DNA of 5,853 nucleotides, taken from the NCBI GenBank assembly GCA_937975735.1, contig CALJUI010000452.1, forward strand, positions 1-5,853, in the 5' to 3' direction. The position numbers and the translations under genes were made by a program. The DNA comes from an uncultured Rubrivivax sp. (GTDB lineage: Bacteria > Pseudomonadota > Gammaproteobacteria > Burkholderiales > Burkholderiaceae_C). Under the pieces are notes generated by a model, which saw nothing but the letters and a program-made list of their open reading frames with translations, did no database searches and was not told where the DNA came from. Shown in pieces: positions 1 through 5,622 of this stretch (positions within the stretch are counted from its first letter, which is position 1; each line of letters begins with the position of its first letter).

Positions 1-28
1 ACGTCTGCGGCCTGGGCGAGTCGCCGCC

Positions 29-757
29 GTGCGGCGGAGCCGGGCTGACCGGCCGGGGGACGGCGGCGCCGCCGGTGCGGGCGCATGCATCCCGCTGGGC
101 GCCCTGCTCGCACGCCTGCCCCGCCTGCATCCGCGCTGGCTGCAGACCGAGCTCAGGCACTTCGTGATGGCCTTCGGCGGCGGGGTGCTACTGGCCGCCG
201 TCAGTCTGGTGCTGCTGCCCCAGGGCAAGGACTTCGTCGGATCGCCGTGGTGGGCGGTCGGCAGTTTCGCCCTGGGTGGACTGGTCTTCTTCGTCGTCGA
301 ACGCGCGCTGGGCCAGCGCAAGCGCGAGTCGCCGCTGCTGCTGGCGACCTTGCTCGACTACGTGCCGGAGTCGCTGGCGATCGGCGGCGCCTTCGCGGTC
401 GGCGCGCAGGGCGCCCTGCTGCTGGCGCTGCTGATCGGCCTGCAGAACCTGCCCGAGGGCTTCAACGCCTACCGCGAAATGAGCCACGCGAATGGGGCGA
501 AGCCGTCCCGTGCGCTCGTCACGCTGTCGCTGCTGGTGCCGCTGGGCCCCGCGCTCGCGGTGGTCGGTTGGGTCTACCTGTCGACCTACACGGAACTGCT
601 GGGCGGGATCATGCTATTCGCCGCCGGCGGCCTGGTCTACATCGTGTTCCAGGACATCGCGCCGCAGTCGCGCCTGAAGGCGCACTGGTTCCCGCCGCTG
701 GGCGCGGTCTGCGGGTTCGCCAGTGCGCTGCTGGGGCAGTTGCTGATCGGAGCCTGA
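29..757 (+). CDS. ZIP-family divalent metal transporter, N-terminus uncertain
   Basis: This is an inner-membrane ZIP carrier, expected to move a divalent metal such as zinc, iron or manganese into the cytoplasm. Numbered from the GTG at 29 it has 242 residues and about eight hydrophobic helices, near residues 14-30, 44-63, 73-92, 102-125, 126-147, 161-184, 188-207 and 222-241. The second ZIP metal motif is clear: QNLPEG at 139-144 in helix 5. The first, normally HNxPEG in helix 4, reads DYVPES at 110-115, so the usual His and Asn are Asp and Tyr while the Glu is kept. Helix 6-7 has the family-like end FQDIAP. The frame stays open to the left window edge, no ATG precedes the first helix, and no ribosome binding site is visible. 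GTG-29 is therefore only the first possible start seen, and the gene may begin outside. The first ~13 residues are charged and may not be translated. The family call is firm; the transported metal is unknown. Confidence 0.85.
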   Translation: MRRSRADRPGDGGAAGAGACIPLGALLARLPRLHPRWLQTELRHFVMAFGGGVLLAAVSLVLLPQGKDFVGSPWWAVGSFALGGLVFFVVERALGQRKRESPLLLATLLDYVPESLAIGGAFAVGAQGALLLALLIGLQNLPEGFNAYREMSHANGAKPSRALVTLSLLVPLGPALAVVGWVYLSTYTELLGGIMLFAAGGLVYIVFQDIAPQSRLKAHWFPPLGAVCGFASALLGQLLIGA

Positions 758-773
758 CCCCGAGTCGCCGCCG

Positions 774-1448
774 TCAGTTGGCCGCGAAGCAGTAGAAGCG
801 GCCCGAGCCGCCGGTGCGCACCAGCGCCTCCTGGCTGCAGCCGGCCGACTGGTGCGAGAAGTTCCAGGACTTCGCCCAGTTCTCCGGCAGCGGCCCGATG
901 CGGTCGTGGTGGCCGACGATGGCACTGCCGTCGGTGCTGCTCGTCCAGGCCTTGCAGGTGGTGTCGGTCTGCGGCGCGAAGGCGGTGCCGTCGGCGCGCG
1001 AGCCGGTCAGGATGTCGTGCTCGTTGGGCTGGTCGCCGCGGCCCTTGACGACGTTGCCGCGCTCGTCGAGCGCGGTGTCCTTGGAGATCAGGTTGCCGTT
1101 GTGCAGGTGCGTCAGGTCGCGCGCGATCAACTGGCCCTTGGCGTTGTACCAGGGCCCGTTGCCGATGCGGTCGCGTGCGTGGATCGACGCGACGGCCGGC
1201 CTGTTCGGACCGGGGAAGGCCCCGGGCACGCTGAGGTAGGCGCGCCAGGTCCGGCTGCCGGCACCGGCCGCGGCGGCCAGCTTCTGGCAGTGCGCGTCGG
1301 CGCCGCCCAGGCCGCCCAGGTCGGCGCCGTTGCCGGAACCCACGCTGGTGATGAAGAAGCCCATCGGGCCGGTGCCCGGCGGGGTGGCGCAGGCGGTCAG
1401 CAACGCCAGCGCGGCGGCGGCGGACAGGGCGGTTCGGGTCCTGGACAT
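774..1448 (-). CDS. Predicted lipoprotein with endostatin/C-type-lectin-like domain
   Basis: A 224-residue exported protein of unproven function. It opens with a lipoprotein signal peptide: basic MSRTRT, a hydrophobic Ala/Leu core, then lipobox LLTA-C with the lipidated cysteine at residue 20. After a short Pro/Gly linker, the domain begins MGFFITSVGSGNGADLGG and continues through AHCQKL and TWRAYLS (about 29-73). It ends with a Trp/Cys-rich part containing TTCKAW, SWNFSH, AGCSQ and FYCFAAN. Four cysteines remain in the mature chain (54, 165, 204, 220), enough for two disulfides in an oxidising compartment. This pattern resembles bacterial proteins annotated as lectin-like or endostatin/DUF1554-like, from memory rather than a search. 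The ATG at 1448 is chosen because it starts the signal peptide and has AAGAGGAG seven bases upstream. The same frame stays open further upstream, but that part overlaps the next gene. It appears monocistronic and ends 16 bp from the convergent ZIP gene. The ligand is unknown. Confidence 0.85.
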   Translation of the reverse strand: MSRTRTALSAAAALALLTACATPPGTGPMGFFITSVGSGNGADLGGLGGADAHCQKLAAAAGAGSRTWRAYLSVPGAFPGPNRPAVASIHARDRIGNGPWYNAKGQLIARDLTHLHNGNLISKDTALDERGNVVKGRGDQPNEHDILTGSRADGTAFAPQTDTTCKAWTSSTDGSAIVGHHDRIGPLPENWAKSWNFSHQSAGCSQEALVRTGGSGRFYCFAAN

Positions 1449-1455
1449 CGTGGTT

Positions 1456-1463
1456 CTCCTCTT
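1456..1463 (-). promoter_or_regulatory. Ribosome binding site of the lipoprotein gene
   Basis: Read on the minus strand the sequence is AAGAGGAG, seven bases before the ATG at 1448-1446. It is the strongest Shine-Dalgarno match in the window. It fixes the lipoprotein start and excludes the longer open frame upstream. Confidence 0.8.
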
Positions 1464-1487
1464 GCTGGCGGACAGGGCACGTACGAG

Positions 1488-1515
1488 ATTACGAGCCGGG
1501 CGGCGACCGCATTCC
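1488..1515 (-). promoter_or_regulatory. Weak candidate promoter for the lipoprotein gene (ECF-sigma-like)
   Basis: On the minus strand GGAATG (1515-1510) is followed after 16 bases by CGTAAT (1493-1488). A GGAA-type -35 spaced about 16 bases from a CGT-type -10 is the general pattern of extracytoplasmic-function sigma factor promoters. Transcription would start near 1481, leaving a leader of about 33 bases before the ATG at 1448. No better sigma-70 pair is visible in this gap; TAATCT (1491-1486) is a poor -10 match. The motif is short and the match imperfect, so this is only a candidate. Confidence 0.2.
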
Positions 1516-1516
1516 T

Positions 1517-1545
1517 CGGGGGATTCCCTGCCCCGGTCGTCCGGG
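1517..1545 (-). terminator. GC-rich hairpin after the three-gene operon, possible weak terminator
   Basis: Two bases past the stop codon of the M14 hydrolase gene, the minus strand carries CCCGG-ACGA-CCGGG (1545-1532), a perfect 5-bp stem with a four-base loop. A second, mutually exclusive stem pairs CGGGG (1535-1531) with CCCCG (1521-1517) around a nine-base loop. Neither is followed by a U-rich tract, so a classic intrinsic terminator is not supported. The structures could slow polymerase, protect the 3' end, or mean nothing in such GC-rich DNA. Confidence 0.3.
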
Positions 1546-1546
1546 C

Positions 1547-2476
1547 TCAGTCCATCGGCCGCGCGAGGTAGACGCCTTCGCGGCCGACGATCGGCTCGCG
1601 CGTGGGCATCAGCACGGTGCAGTCGTCGCAGGGCGCGCGGATCTCTTCCGTGCCGTCGATGGCGATGAGTTGATCGCGGGCGAAAACCTCGAAGCCGACC
1701 AGCGGCCGCACGAAGCGGAACGACGGGTCGCGCACGACCTTGGCCTGCAGCAGTTCGAAGCGCCGCGCCGCCGGCGGCGGCTCGCGGTCGCGCGGCGCGA
1801 TCAAGCCGAAGTGGGCAAGAAAGTCCAGCGTGACCTCGATCGCCAGCGCGCTGGTCGCGGCACGGAAGTGCTGGCCGCATTCGGCGACCAGCGCGACACC
1901 GTGGTGCTCGGCGCGACCATGCGCGCCGTGCTGCACCAGCGGCGTGCCCGAGCCCAGGCCCCGCGGCATCACCAGGTGCACCGCCGGCCGGCCGATCGCC
2001 AGCGCGGCGTCGCCGTTGCGCGGGTGCGCCGGGTAGACCCAGAAGGGCTGCACCTCCTGCGAGGTCGAGTGCAGATCGAGGATGTGGTCGGCGGCGGCGA
2101 CCACCGGCCGCAGCTCGCGCGCGCGGTCCAGCTCCGGGCTGCGCTCGTCGCCGTCGAGCTGCTCGGCCGACCAGATGCGGTTCAGGTTGTGCACCAGCTG
2201 CCGGCTGTCGAACGGGCGCGCCGGGTCGAAGCTGCGGTAGGCCGCGACGTTGGCGAAGCTGACCGTCAGCGTGCCGACCGCCGGCCGCACGCCGGCGTCG
2301 AGCAGGTGCGTCGCGGCGACCATGCCGCAAAACTCGTTGCCGTGGGTCAGTGCGTTGACCAGCACATGCGGGCCCGGACGGCCCGACTCGAAGCGGTGCA
2401 CCCAGTCGATGCCGGTGTTGCCGCGCCGGTAGGGCTCCAGGTCACGCGGCTGCACTTCGATCGGCGGCAGGCTCAT
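1547..2476 (-). CDS. Aspartoacylase/succinylglutamate desuccinylase-family hydrolase (M14-like)
   Basis: A 309-residue zinc-dependent amidohydrolase of the AspA/AstE branch of the carboxypeptidase fold. These enzymes cut an N-acyl group, such as acetyl or succinyl, from an amino acid. Visible active-site elements in order: zinc ligands His45 and Glu48 in THGNE, the NLNR substrate motif (97-100, Arg100), the third zinc ligand His136 in LDLHST, and the probable general-base Glu199 in VAECGQH. Residues after about 235 form a smaller C-terminal domain, as in aspartoacylases. Length is normal for the family and no key residue is missing. The ATG at 2476 overlaps the preceding stop as ATGA, and GGAAGA (2487-2482) is placed as a ribosome binding site. 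It is the last gene of the operon. No arginine-catabolism (ast) genes are beside it, so the AstE role is unlikely. The acyl group and amine are unknown; in this context an N-oxalyl or related short acyl amide is a guess. Confidence 0.88.
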   Translation of the reverse strand: MSLPPIEVQPRDLEPYRRGNTGIDWVHRFESGRPGPHVLVNALTHGNEFCGMVAATHLLDAGVRPAVGTLTVSFANVAAYRSFDPARPFDSRQLVHNLNRIWSAEQLDGDERSPELDRARELRPVVAAADHILDLHSTSQEVQPFWVYPAHPRNGDAALAIGRPAVHLVMPRGLGSGTPLVQHGAHGRAEHHGVALVAECGQHFRAATSALAIEVTLDFLAHFGLIAPRDREPPPAARRFELLQAKVVRDPSFRFVRPLVGFEVFARDQLIAIDGTEEIRAPCDDCTVLMPTREPIVGREGVYLARPMD

Positions 2477-3459
2477 GCGGGTCTTCCGGTGGTCGTGCGT
2501 TCGAGCAACGCGGTCAGCGCATGCACCGCCTCGATGGTCGGCGTCGGCGTGCCGGTGATGCGACCGAGCTCGATCACCGCGCCGACCAGCGCGGCGAGCT
2601 CCAGCGGCCGGCCGGCCTCGACGTCCTGCAGCATCGAGGTCTTGTGCGCACCGACCGCCTCTGCCCCGGCCAGGCGCTGTTCCAGGCTGATCTTGAAGCG
2701 CACGCCGAGCCGCTCGGCCACCGCCTGCGCCTCGGCCATCATGCGCGCGGCAAGTTCGCGCGTCGGCGCGAATCGGCAGATGTCGGCCAGCGTCGCGCGC
2801 GTCAATGCGCTGATCGGGTTGAAGCTCAGGTTGCCCCAGAGCTTGACCCACAGCTCGGCGCGGATGTCCTTGGCCACCGGCGCCTTGAAGCCGGCACCCA
2901 TCAGCGCCTTCGACAGCGCTTCGATGCGTTCGCTGCGGCTGCCGTCGAGTTCGCCGAGCGTGAAGCGGTTGCCCTCGATCAGCCGCACGACGCCGGGCGC
3001 GACCAGCTCGGCGGCCGGGTAGACGATGCTGCCGATCAGGCGCTCGGCCGGCAGCGCCGCGGCGAGTTCGCCGCCGGGATCCACGCTGTCGAGCACCCGG
3101 CCGTCGAACTCGCCGCCCAGGCGCTGGAAGTACCACCAGGGCACGCCGTTGATCATCGTCACCAGCATCGTGCGCGGGCCGACCAGCGTGGCCAGGTCCG
3201 GCAGCAGCTCGCGCACCTGGTGCGCCTTGACGGTCAGCAGCACCGCGTCGGGTTCGCCCGCGTCGGCCATCTGCTCGACCGCGCGCACCGTGGTCGCGAC
3301 CGACTCGGCGCCGTCGTCACCGATCAGCCGGAAGCCGTGCGCGTTGATCGCCGCCAGATTCGCGCGCCGCGCGATGAAGGTCACGTCCTCGCCGGCGAGC
3401 GCGAGCCTGGTGCCGAGCAGGCCGCCGATCGCGCCGGCGCCGACGATGCAGAACTTCAT
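2473..3459 (-). CDS. Ketopantoate reductase (PanE/ApbA)-family NADPH oxidoreductase, possible oxalyl-CoA reductase
   Basis: A 328-residue cytosolic NAD(P)H-dependent reductase. The N-terminal Rossmann domain opens with the nucleotide motif GAGAIGG (7-13). Arg31-Arg32 after strand 2 suit NADP binding. The helical C-terminal domain has ELWVKLWGN with the candidate catalytic Lys206, plus Asn210 and Asn214. It then has SMLQDVEAGRPLE (275-287). Ser275 and Glu287 keep the spacing of Ser244 and Glu256 in E. coli PanE, and Asn104 in INGVPWW matches its Asn98. The family signature is complete, so true ketopantoate reduction cannot be excluded from sequence. However, no pantothenate gene is nearby, and the gene is coupled to an oxalyl-CoA-synthetase-like gene. 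A PanE paralogue (PanE2) is the oxalyl-CoA reductase of Methylobacterium extorquens AM1, making oxalyl-CoA reduction to glyoxylate an attractive reading. Start ATG-3459 overlaps the upstream stop as ATGA; no clear ribosome binding site is seen, consistent with translational coupling. Confidence 0.88.
   Translation of the reverse strand: MKFCIVGAGAIGGLLGTRLALAGEDVTFIARRANLAAINAHGFRLIGDDGAESVATTVRAVEQMADAGEPDAVLLTVKAHQVRELLPDLATLVGPRTMLVTMINGVPWWYFQRLGGEFDGRVLDSVDPGGELAAALPAERLIGSIVYPAAELVAPGVVRLIEGNRFTLGELDGSRSERIEALSKALMGAGFKAPVAKDIRAELWVKLWGNLSFNPISALTRATLADICRFAPTRELAARMMAEAQAVAERLGVRFKISLEQRLAGAEAVGAHKTSMLQDVEAGRPLELAALVGAVIELGRITGTPTPTIEAVHALTALLERTTTGRPA
2482..2487 (-). promoter_or_regulatory. 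Ribosome binding site inside the end of the reductase gene
   Basis: GGAAGA on the minus strand lies five bases before the ATG at 2476-2474, within the last codons of the upstream reductase gene. It supports the overlapping start of the hydrolase gene and suggests translation can begin there as well as by coupling. Confidence 0.5.
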
Positions 3460-4976
3460 GCCAGGCCCAGCTTGGCCGCCAGGCCGATGCGCTGGAGCTT
3501 GCCGGTCGCGCCCTTCGGGATCTCGTCCATGAAGAGGATGGTCTTCGGCACCTTGAAGTCCGCTGCGCGCGCGGCGACGAACTGCTGCAGTTCGCGCTCG
3601 GTCACGGCCTGGCCCTCGCGCAGCACGACCGCCGCGGCGACCTCCTCGCCGAGCTTCGGATGCGGCATGCCGAAGCACACGACCTGCGCCACCGCCGGGT
3701 GGTCCATCAGCAGCTCGTCGACCTCGCGCGGGCTGACCTTCTCGCCGCCGCGGTTGATGATTTCCTTGAGCCGTCCGGTGATGCTGAGGTAGCCGTCGGC
3801 GTCCATCACGCCCTGGTCGCCGGTGCGGAACCAGCCGTCGGTGAAGGCGTCGGCATTCGCGGCGTCGTTGTTCAGGTAGCCCCGCGTCACGTTCGGACCG
3901 CGGATCACGATCTCGCCGGTCTCGCCGCGCGGCAGCAGCCGGCCGCCCTCGCCCATCACCGCGACCTCGGGGCCGGCGGCGATGCCCACCGTGCCCGGCT
4001 TGCGCGCGCGCGGCGGCAAGGGATTGGACGCCATCTGGTGCGTCGCCTCGGTCATGCCGTAGGCCTCGATCAGCGGCGCGCCGAAGACCGCCTCGAGCTC
4101 CTTGATCACCTGCGGCGGCATCGACGAACTCGACGAGCGCATGAAGCGCAGCGGATGGCGCGCGATCACCTCGGCGTTCTTCGCCGCGCGCGACACGATG
4201 GCCTGGTGCATCGTCGGCACCGCCGTGTACCAGGTCGGCTTCGCCTCGTCCATCCAGCCGAAGAACTTCAGCGCGTTGAAGCCCGGCGTGCAGAAGACCT
4301 GCGAGCCGGCCGCCAGCGGCGCCAGCACGCCGGCGATCAGGCCGTGGATGTGGAACAGCGGCATGATGTTGAGCCCGCAGTCGCCGGGCACGAAGGCCAG
4401 CGTGGCCGCGATGTGCTGCGCCGACGCCGCCAGGTTGGCCTGCGACAGCGGCACGATCTTCGGCCGCGACGTGGTGCCCGAGGTGTGCAGCAGCATCGAC
4501 ACGTCCTCGGGCCGCGCCGCGCCGCCGTCCGCGGACGGCTGGGCGTCGGCGCCGGGGGCCAGCGTGAAATCCCCGGCCGCCTCCCCGGGCCGCAGTTCGA
4601 TGACCTGGACACCGAGCCCGCGCGCGACCTCGACCGCCGGCGACGCACTGCCGGTCTCGACGATCAGCGCCTTCGCGTCCAGGTCCGACAGGTAGAACTG
4701 GAACTCGTCGGCGCGGTAGGCCGGGTTCAGCGGCGCACTCGTGACGCCGGCGGCGCAGGCGATGAAGCAGCTCGCCATCTCCGGGCCGTTCGGCAGCACG
4801 ATCGCGACGCGGTCATTGCGGCCGATGCCGCGCGCGTTCAGCGCGGCGATCGTGGCGTCGATGAGCCGGCGCAGCGCGGCGTGGGTCAGCGGCGGTCGGC
4901 CGGGCGCGGACAGCGCCGGTGCGGCGGGGTCGGCCCGGGTCAGGAGCTCCAGCAGGGTGTCGGCGGCAGCGGTCAT
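3456..4976 (-). CDS. Acyl-CoA synthetase of the Pcs60/AAE3 (oxalyl-CoA synthetase) type
   Basis: A 506-residue AMP-forming ligase that would activate a carboxylate to its CoA thioester using ATP. All core motifs are present: phosphate-binding loop HTSGTTSRPK (164-173), PLFHIHGL (206-213), TWYTAVPT (248-255), adenine/acid-binding EAYGMTEATH (304-313), RTGD (384-387), hinge GRLKEIINRGGEKVSP (401-416), and catalytic Lys493 in PKGATGKLQR. The combination of TTSRPK, TWYTAVPT, the RSSSSS stretch (280-285), TEATHQMASNPLPP and RKPGTVG is what I recall from yeast Pcs60 and Arabidopsis AAE3, characterised oxalyl-CoA synthetases, rather than from long-chain FadD. A different small acid remains possible. 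There is no targeting sequence, so it is cytosolic. A variable Ala/Gly/Pro-rich stretch at about 129-156 precedes the P-loop. It is the first gene of the operon. ATG-4976 is chosen because it gives the full N-terminus, though no good ribosome binding site precedes it. Confidence 0.92.
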   Translation of the reverse strand: MTAAADTLLELLTRADPAAPALSAPGRPPLTHAALRRLIDATIAALNARGIGRNDRVAIVLPNGPEMASCFIACAAGVTSAPLNPAYRADEFQFYLSDLDAKALIVETGSASPAVEVARGLGVQVIELRPGEAAGDFTLAPGADAQPSADGGAARPEDVSMLLHTSGTTSRPKIVPLSQANLAASAQHIAATLAFVPGDCGLNIMPLFHIHGLIAGVLAPLAAGSQVFCTPGFNALKFFGWMDEAKPTWYTAVPTMHQAIVSRAAKNAEVIARHPLRFMRSSSSSMPPQVIKELEAVFGAPLIEAYGMTEATHQMASNPLPPRARKPGTVGIAAGPEVAVMGEGGRLLPRGETGEIVIRGPNVTRGYLNNDAANADAFTDGWFRTGDQGVMDADGYLSITGRLKEIINRGGEKVSPREVDELLMDHPAVAQVVCFGMPHPKLGEEVAAAVVLREGQAVTERELQQFVAARAADFKVPKTILFMDEIPKGATGKLQRIGLAAKLGLA

Positions 4977-5004
4977 GGCGCGAGCTTAATGTAGAGTCGC
5001 CGCG
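4977..5004. promoter_or_regulatory. 28-bp divergent gap between the synthetase operon and ccmA
   Basis: Only 28 bases separate the two divergent start codons, so both promoters must lie here or inside the opposite coding sequences. On the plus strand TAGAGT (4992-4997) is a 4-of-6 match to a sigma-70 -10. From it transcription would start at or very near the GTG at 5005, giving a leaderless or almost leaderless ccmA message. That fits the lack of a Shine-Dalgarno sequence before ccmA. On the minus strand TACATT (4993-4988) is also a 4-of-6 -10 match for the synthetase operon. No convincing -35 is seen for either. The two -10 candidates overlap, so initiation could be competitive. Confidence 0.3.
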
Positions 5005-5622
5005 GTGCTCGAAGGACTGAATCTCGAGGCGCGTCGCGGGCGCCGCGTGCTCTTCACCGGCCTGGCCTTCGCGGCCCGTCCGGGCCAGCTCGTGCGCGTC
5101 ACCGGCGCCAACGGCGCCGGCAAGACCACCTTGCTGCGCATGATCGTCGGCCTGGGCACGCCGAACGCCGGCCAGGTGCATTGGCAGGGCCGGCCGATCG
5201 GCGCACAGCGCGACGCCTTCCATGCCCGGCTCGCCTACCTCGGCCACGCCGCGGCACTGAAGGACGACCTGACGGCGATCGAGAACCTGCGCGCGATGAG
5301 CGCGCTGGGCGGTGACCGATGCGACGACGCGCAGGCGAAGGCCGCGCTGGCCGAGGCGGGACTTCGCGGCCGCGAGCGGCTGCCGGCGCGCGTGCTGTCG
5401 CAGGGCCAGCGCCGCCGCGTCGCGCTGGCGCGCCTCGTGCTGGCCGCCTCGCGCGACCTGTGGGTGCTTGACGAACCGTTCAACGCGCTCGACGCCGCCG
5501 CCACCGACTGGCTCGCCGGCTTGATCCGCGGCCGGCTCGCCGGCGGCGGCATCGTCGTGCTGACCAGCCACCAGGCGGTGCCGGTCGACACCGCGCCGGA
5601 CCAGCTGGCGGTGGCGCTGTGA
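5005..5622 (+). CDS. ccmA: Haem exporter ATP-binding protein CcmA (cytochrome c maturation)
   Basis: A 205-residue ABC ATPase that powers the CcmABCD step of System I cytochrome c maturation, releasing holo-CcmE at the inner membrane. Motifs in order: Walker A GANGAGKT (34-41); YLGHAAALKDDLTAIENL (78-95), whose YLGH...LK pattern with Q-loop His in place of Gln is typical of CcmA; ABC signature LSQGQ (131-135); Walker B LWVLDEP (152-158); and switch His189 in TSHQ. The short length is normal for CcmA, and the next gene encodes CcmB, which settles the identity. GTG-5005 is the start because it gives the expected N-terminus (MLEGLNLEARRG). No Shine-Dalgarno is visible ahead of it, and it lies 28 bp from the divergent synthetase gene. 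The stop overlaps the ccmB start as GTGA. Confidence 0.93.
   Translation: MLEGLNLEARRGRRVLFTGLAFAARPGQLVRVTGANGAGKTTLLRMIVGLGTPNAGQVHWQGRPIGAQRDAFHARLAYLGHAAALKDDLTAIENLRAMSALGGDRCDDAQAKAALAEAGLRGRERLPARVLSQGQRRRVALARLVLAASRDLWVLDEPFNALDAAATDWLAGLIRGRLAGGGIVVLTSHQAVPVDTAPDQLAVAL

Noticed and set aside
758..773. Terminator between the convergent ZIP and lipoprotein genes
   Set aside because: The 16-bp gap shows no convincing stem-loop and no T tract in either direction.
85..795. Second plus-strand open frame overlapping the ZIP gene
   Set aside because: The product is Arg/Ala/Gly-rich without membrane helices, while the other frame gives an eight-helix ZIP protein with the QNLPEG motif.
1449..2330. 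Upstream extension of the lipoprotein reading frame to a start at 2330
   Set aside because: The added part overlaps the M14 hydrolase gene out of frame and is Arg/Ala-rich noise. A signal peptide and a strong ribosome binding site mark the real start at 1448.
1547..2476. Naming the hydrolase astE
   Set aside because: No other ast genes are present, and the operon partners are CoA-linked enzymes, so only the family can be supported.
3456..4976. Calling the synthetase a long-chain fatty-acid CoA ligase (FadD)
   Set aside because: The motif context (TTSRPK, TWYTAVPT, TEATHQMASNPLPP) matches the Pcs60/AAE3 group better, and the neighbours include no beta-oxidation genes.
1670..4994. Long plus-strand open frames opposite the operon (1670-3022, 2521-3792, 3660-4994)
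   Set aside because: Their translations are Arg/His/Gln/Ala-rich with no recognisable domain. They run antisense to three genes with complete catalytic motifs. High GC removes stop codons, which explains their length.
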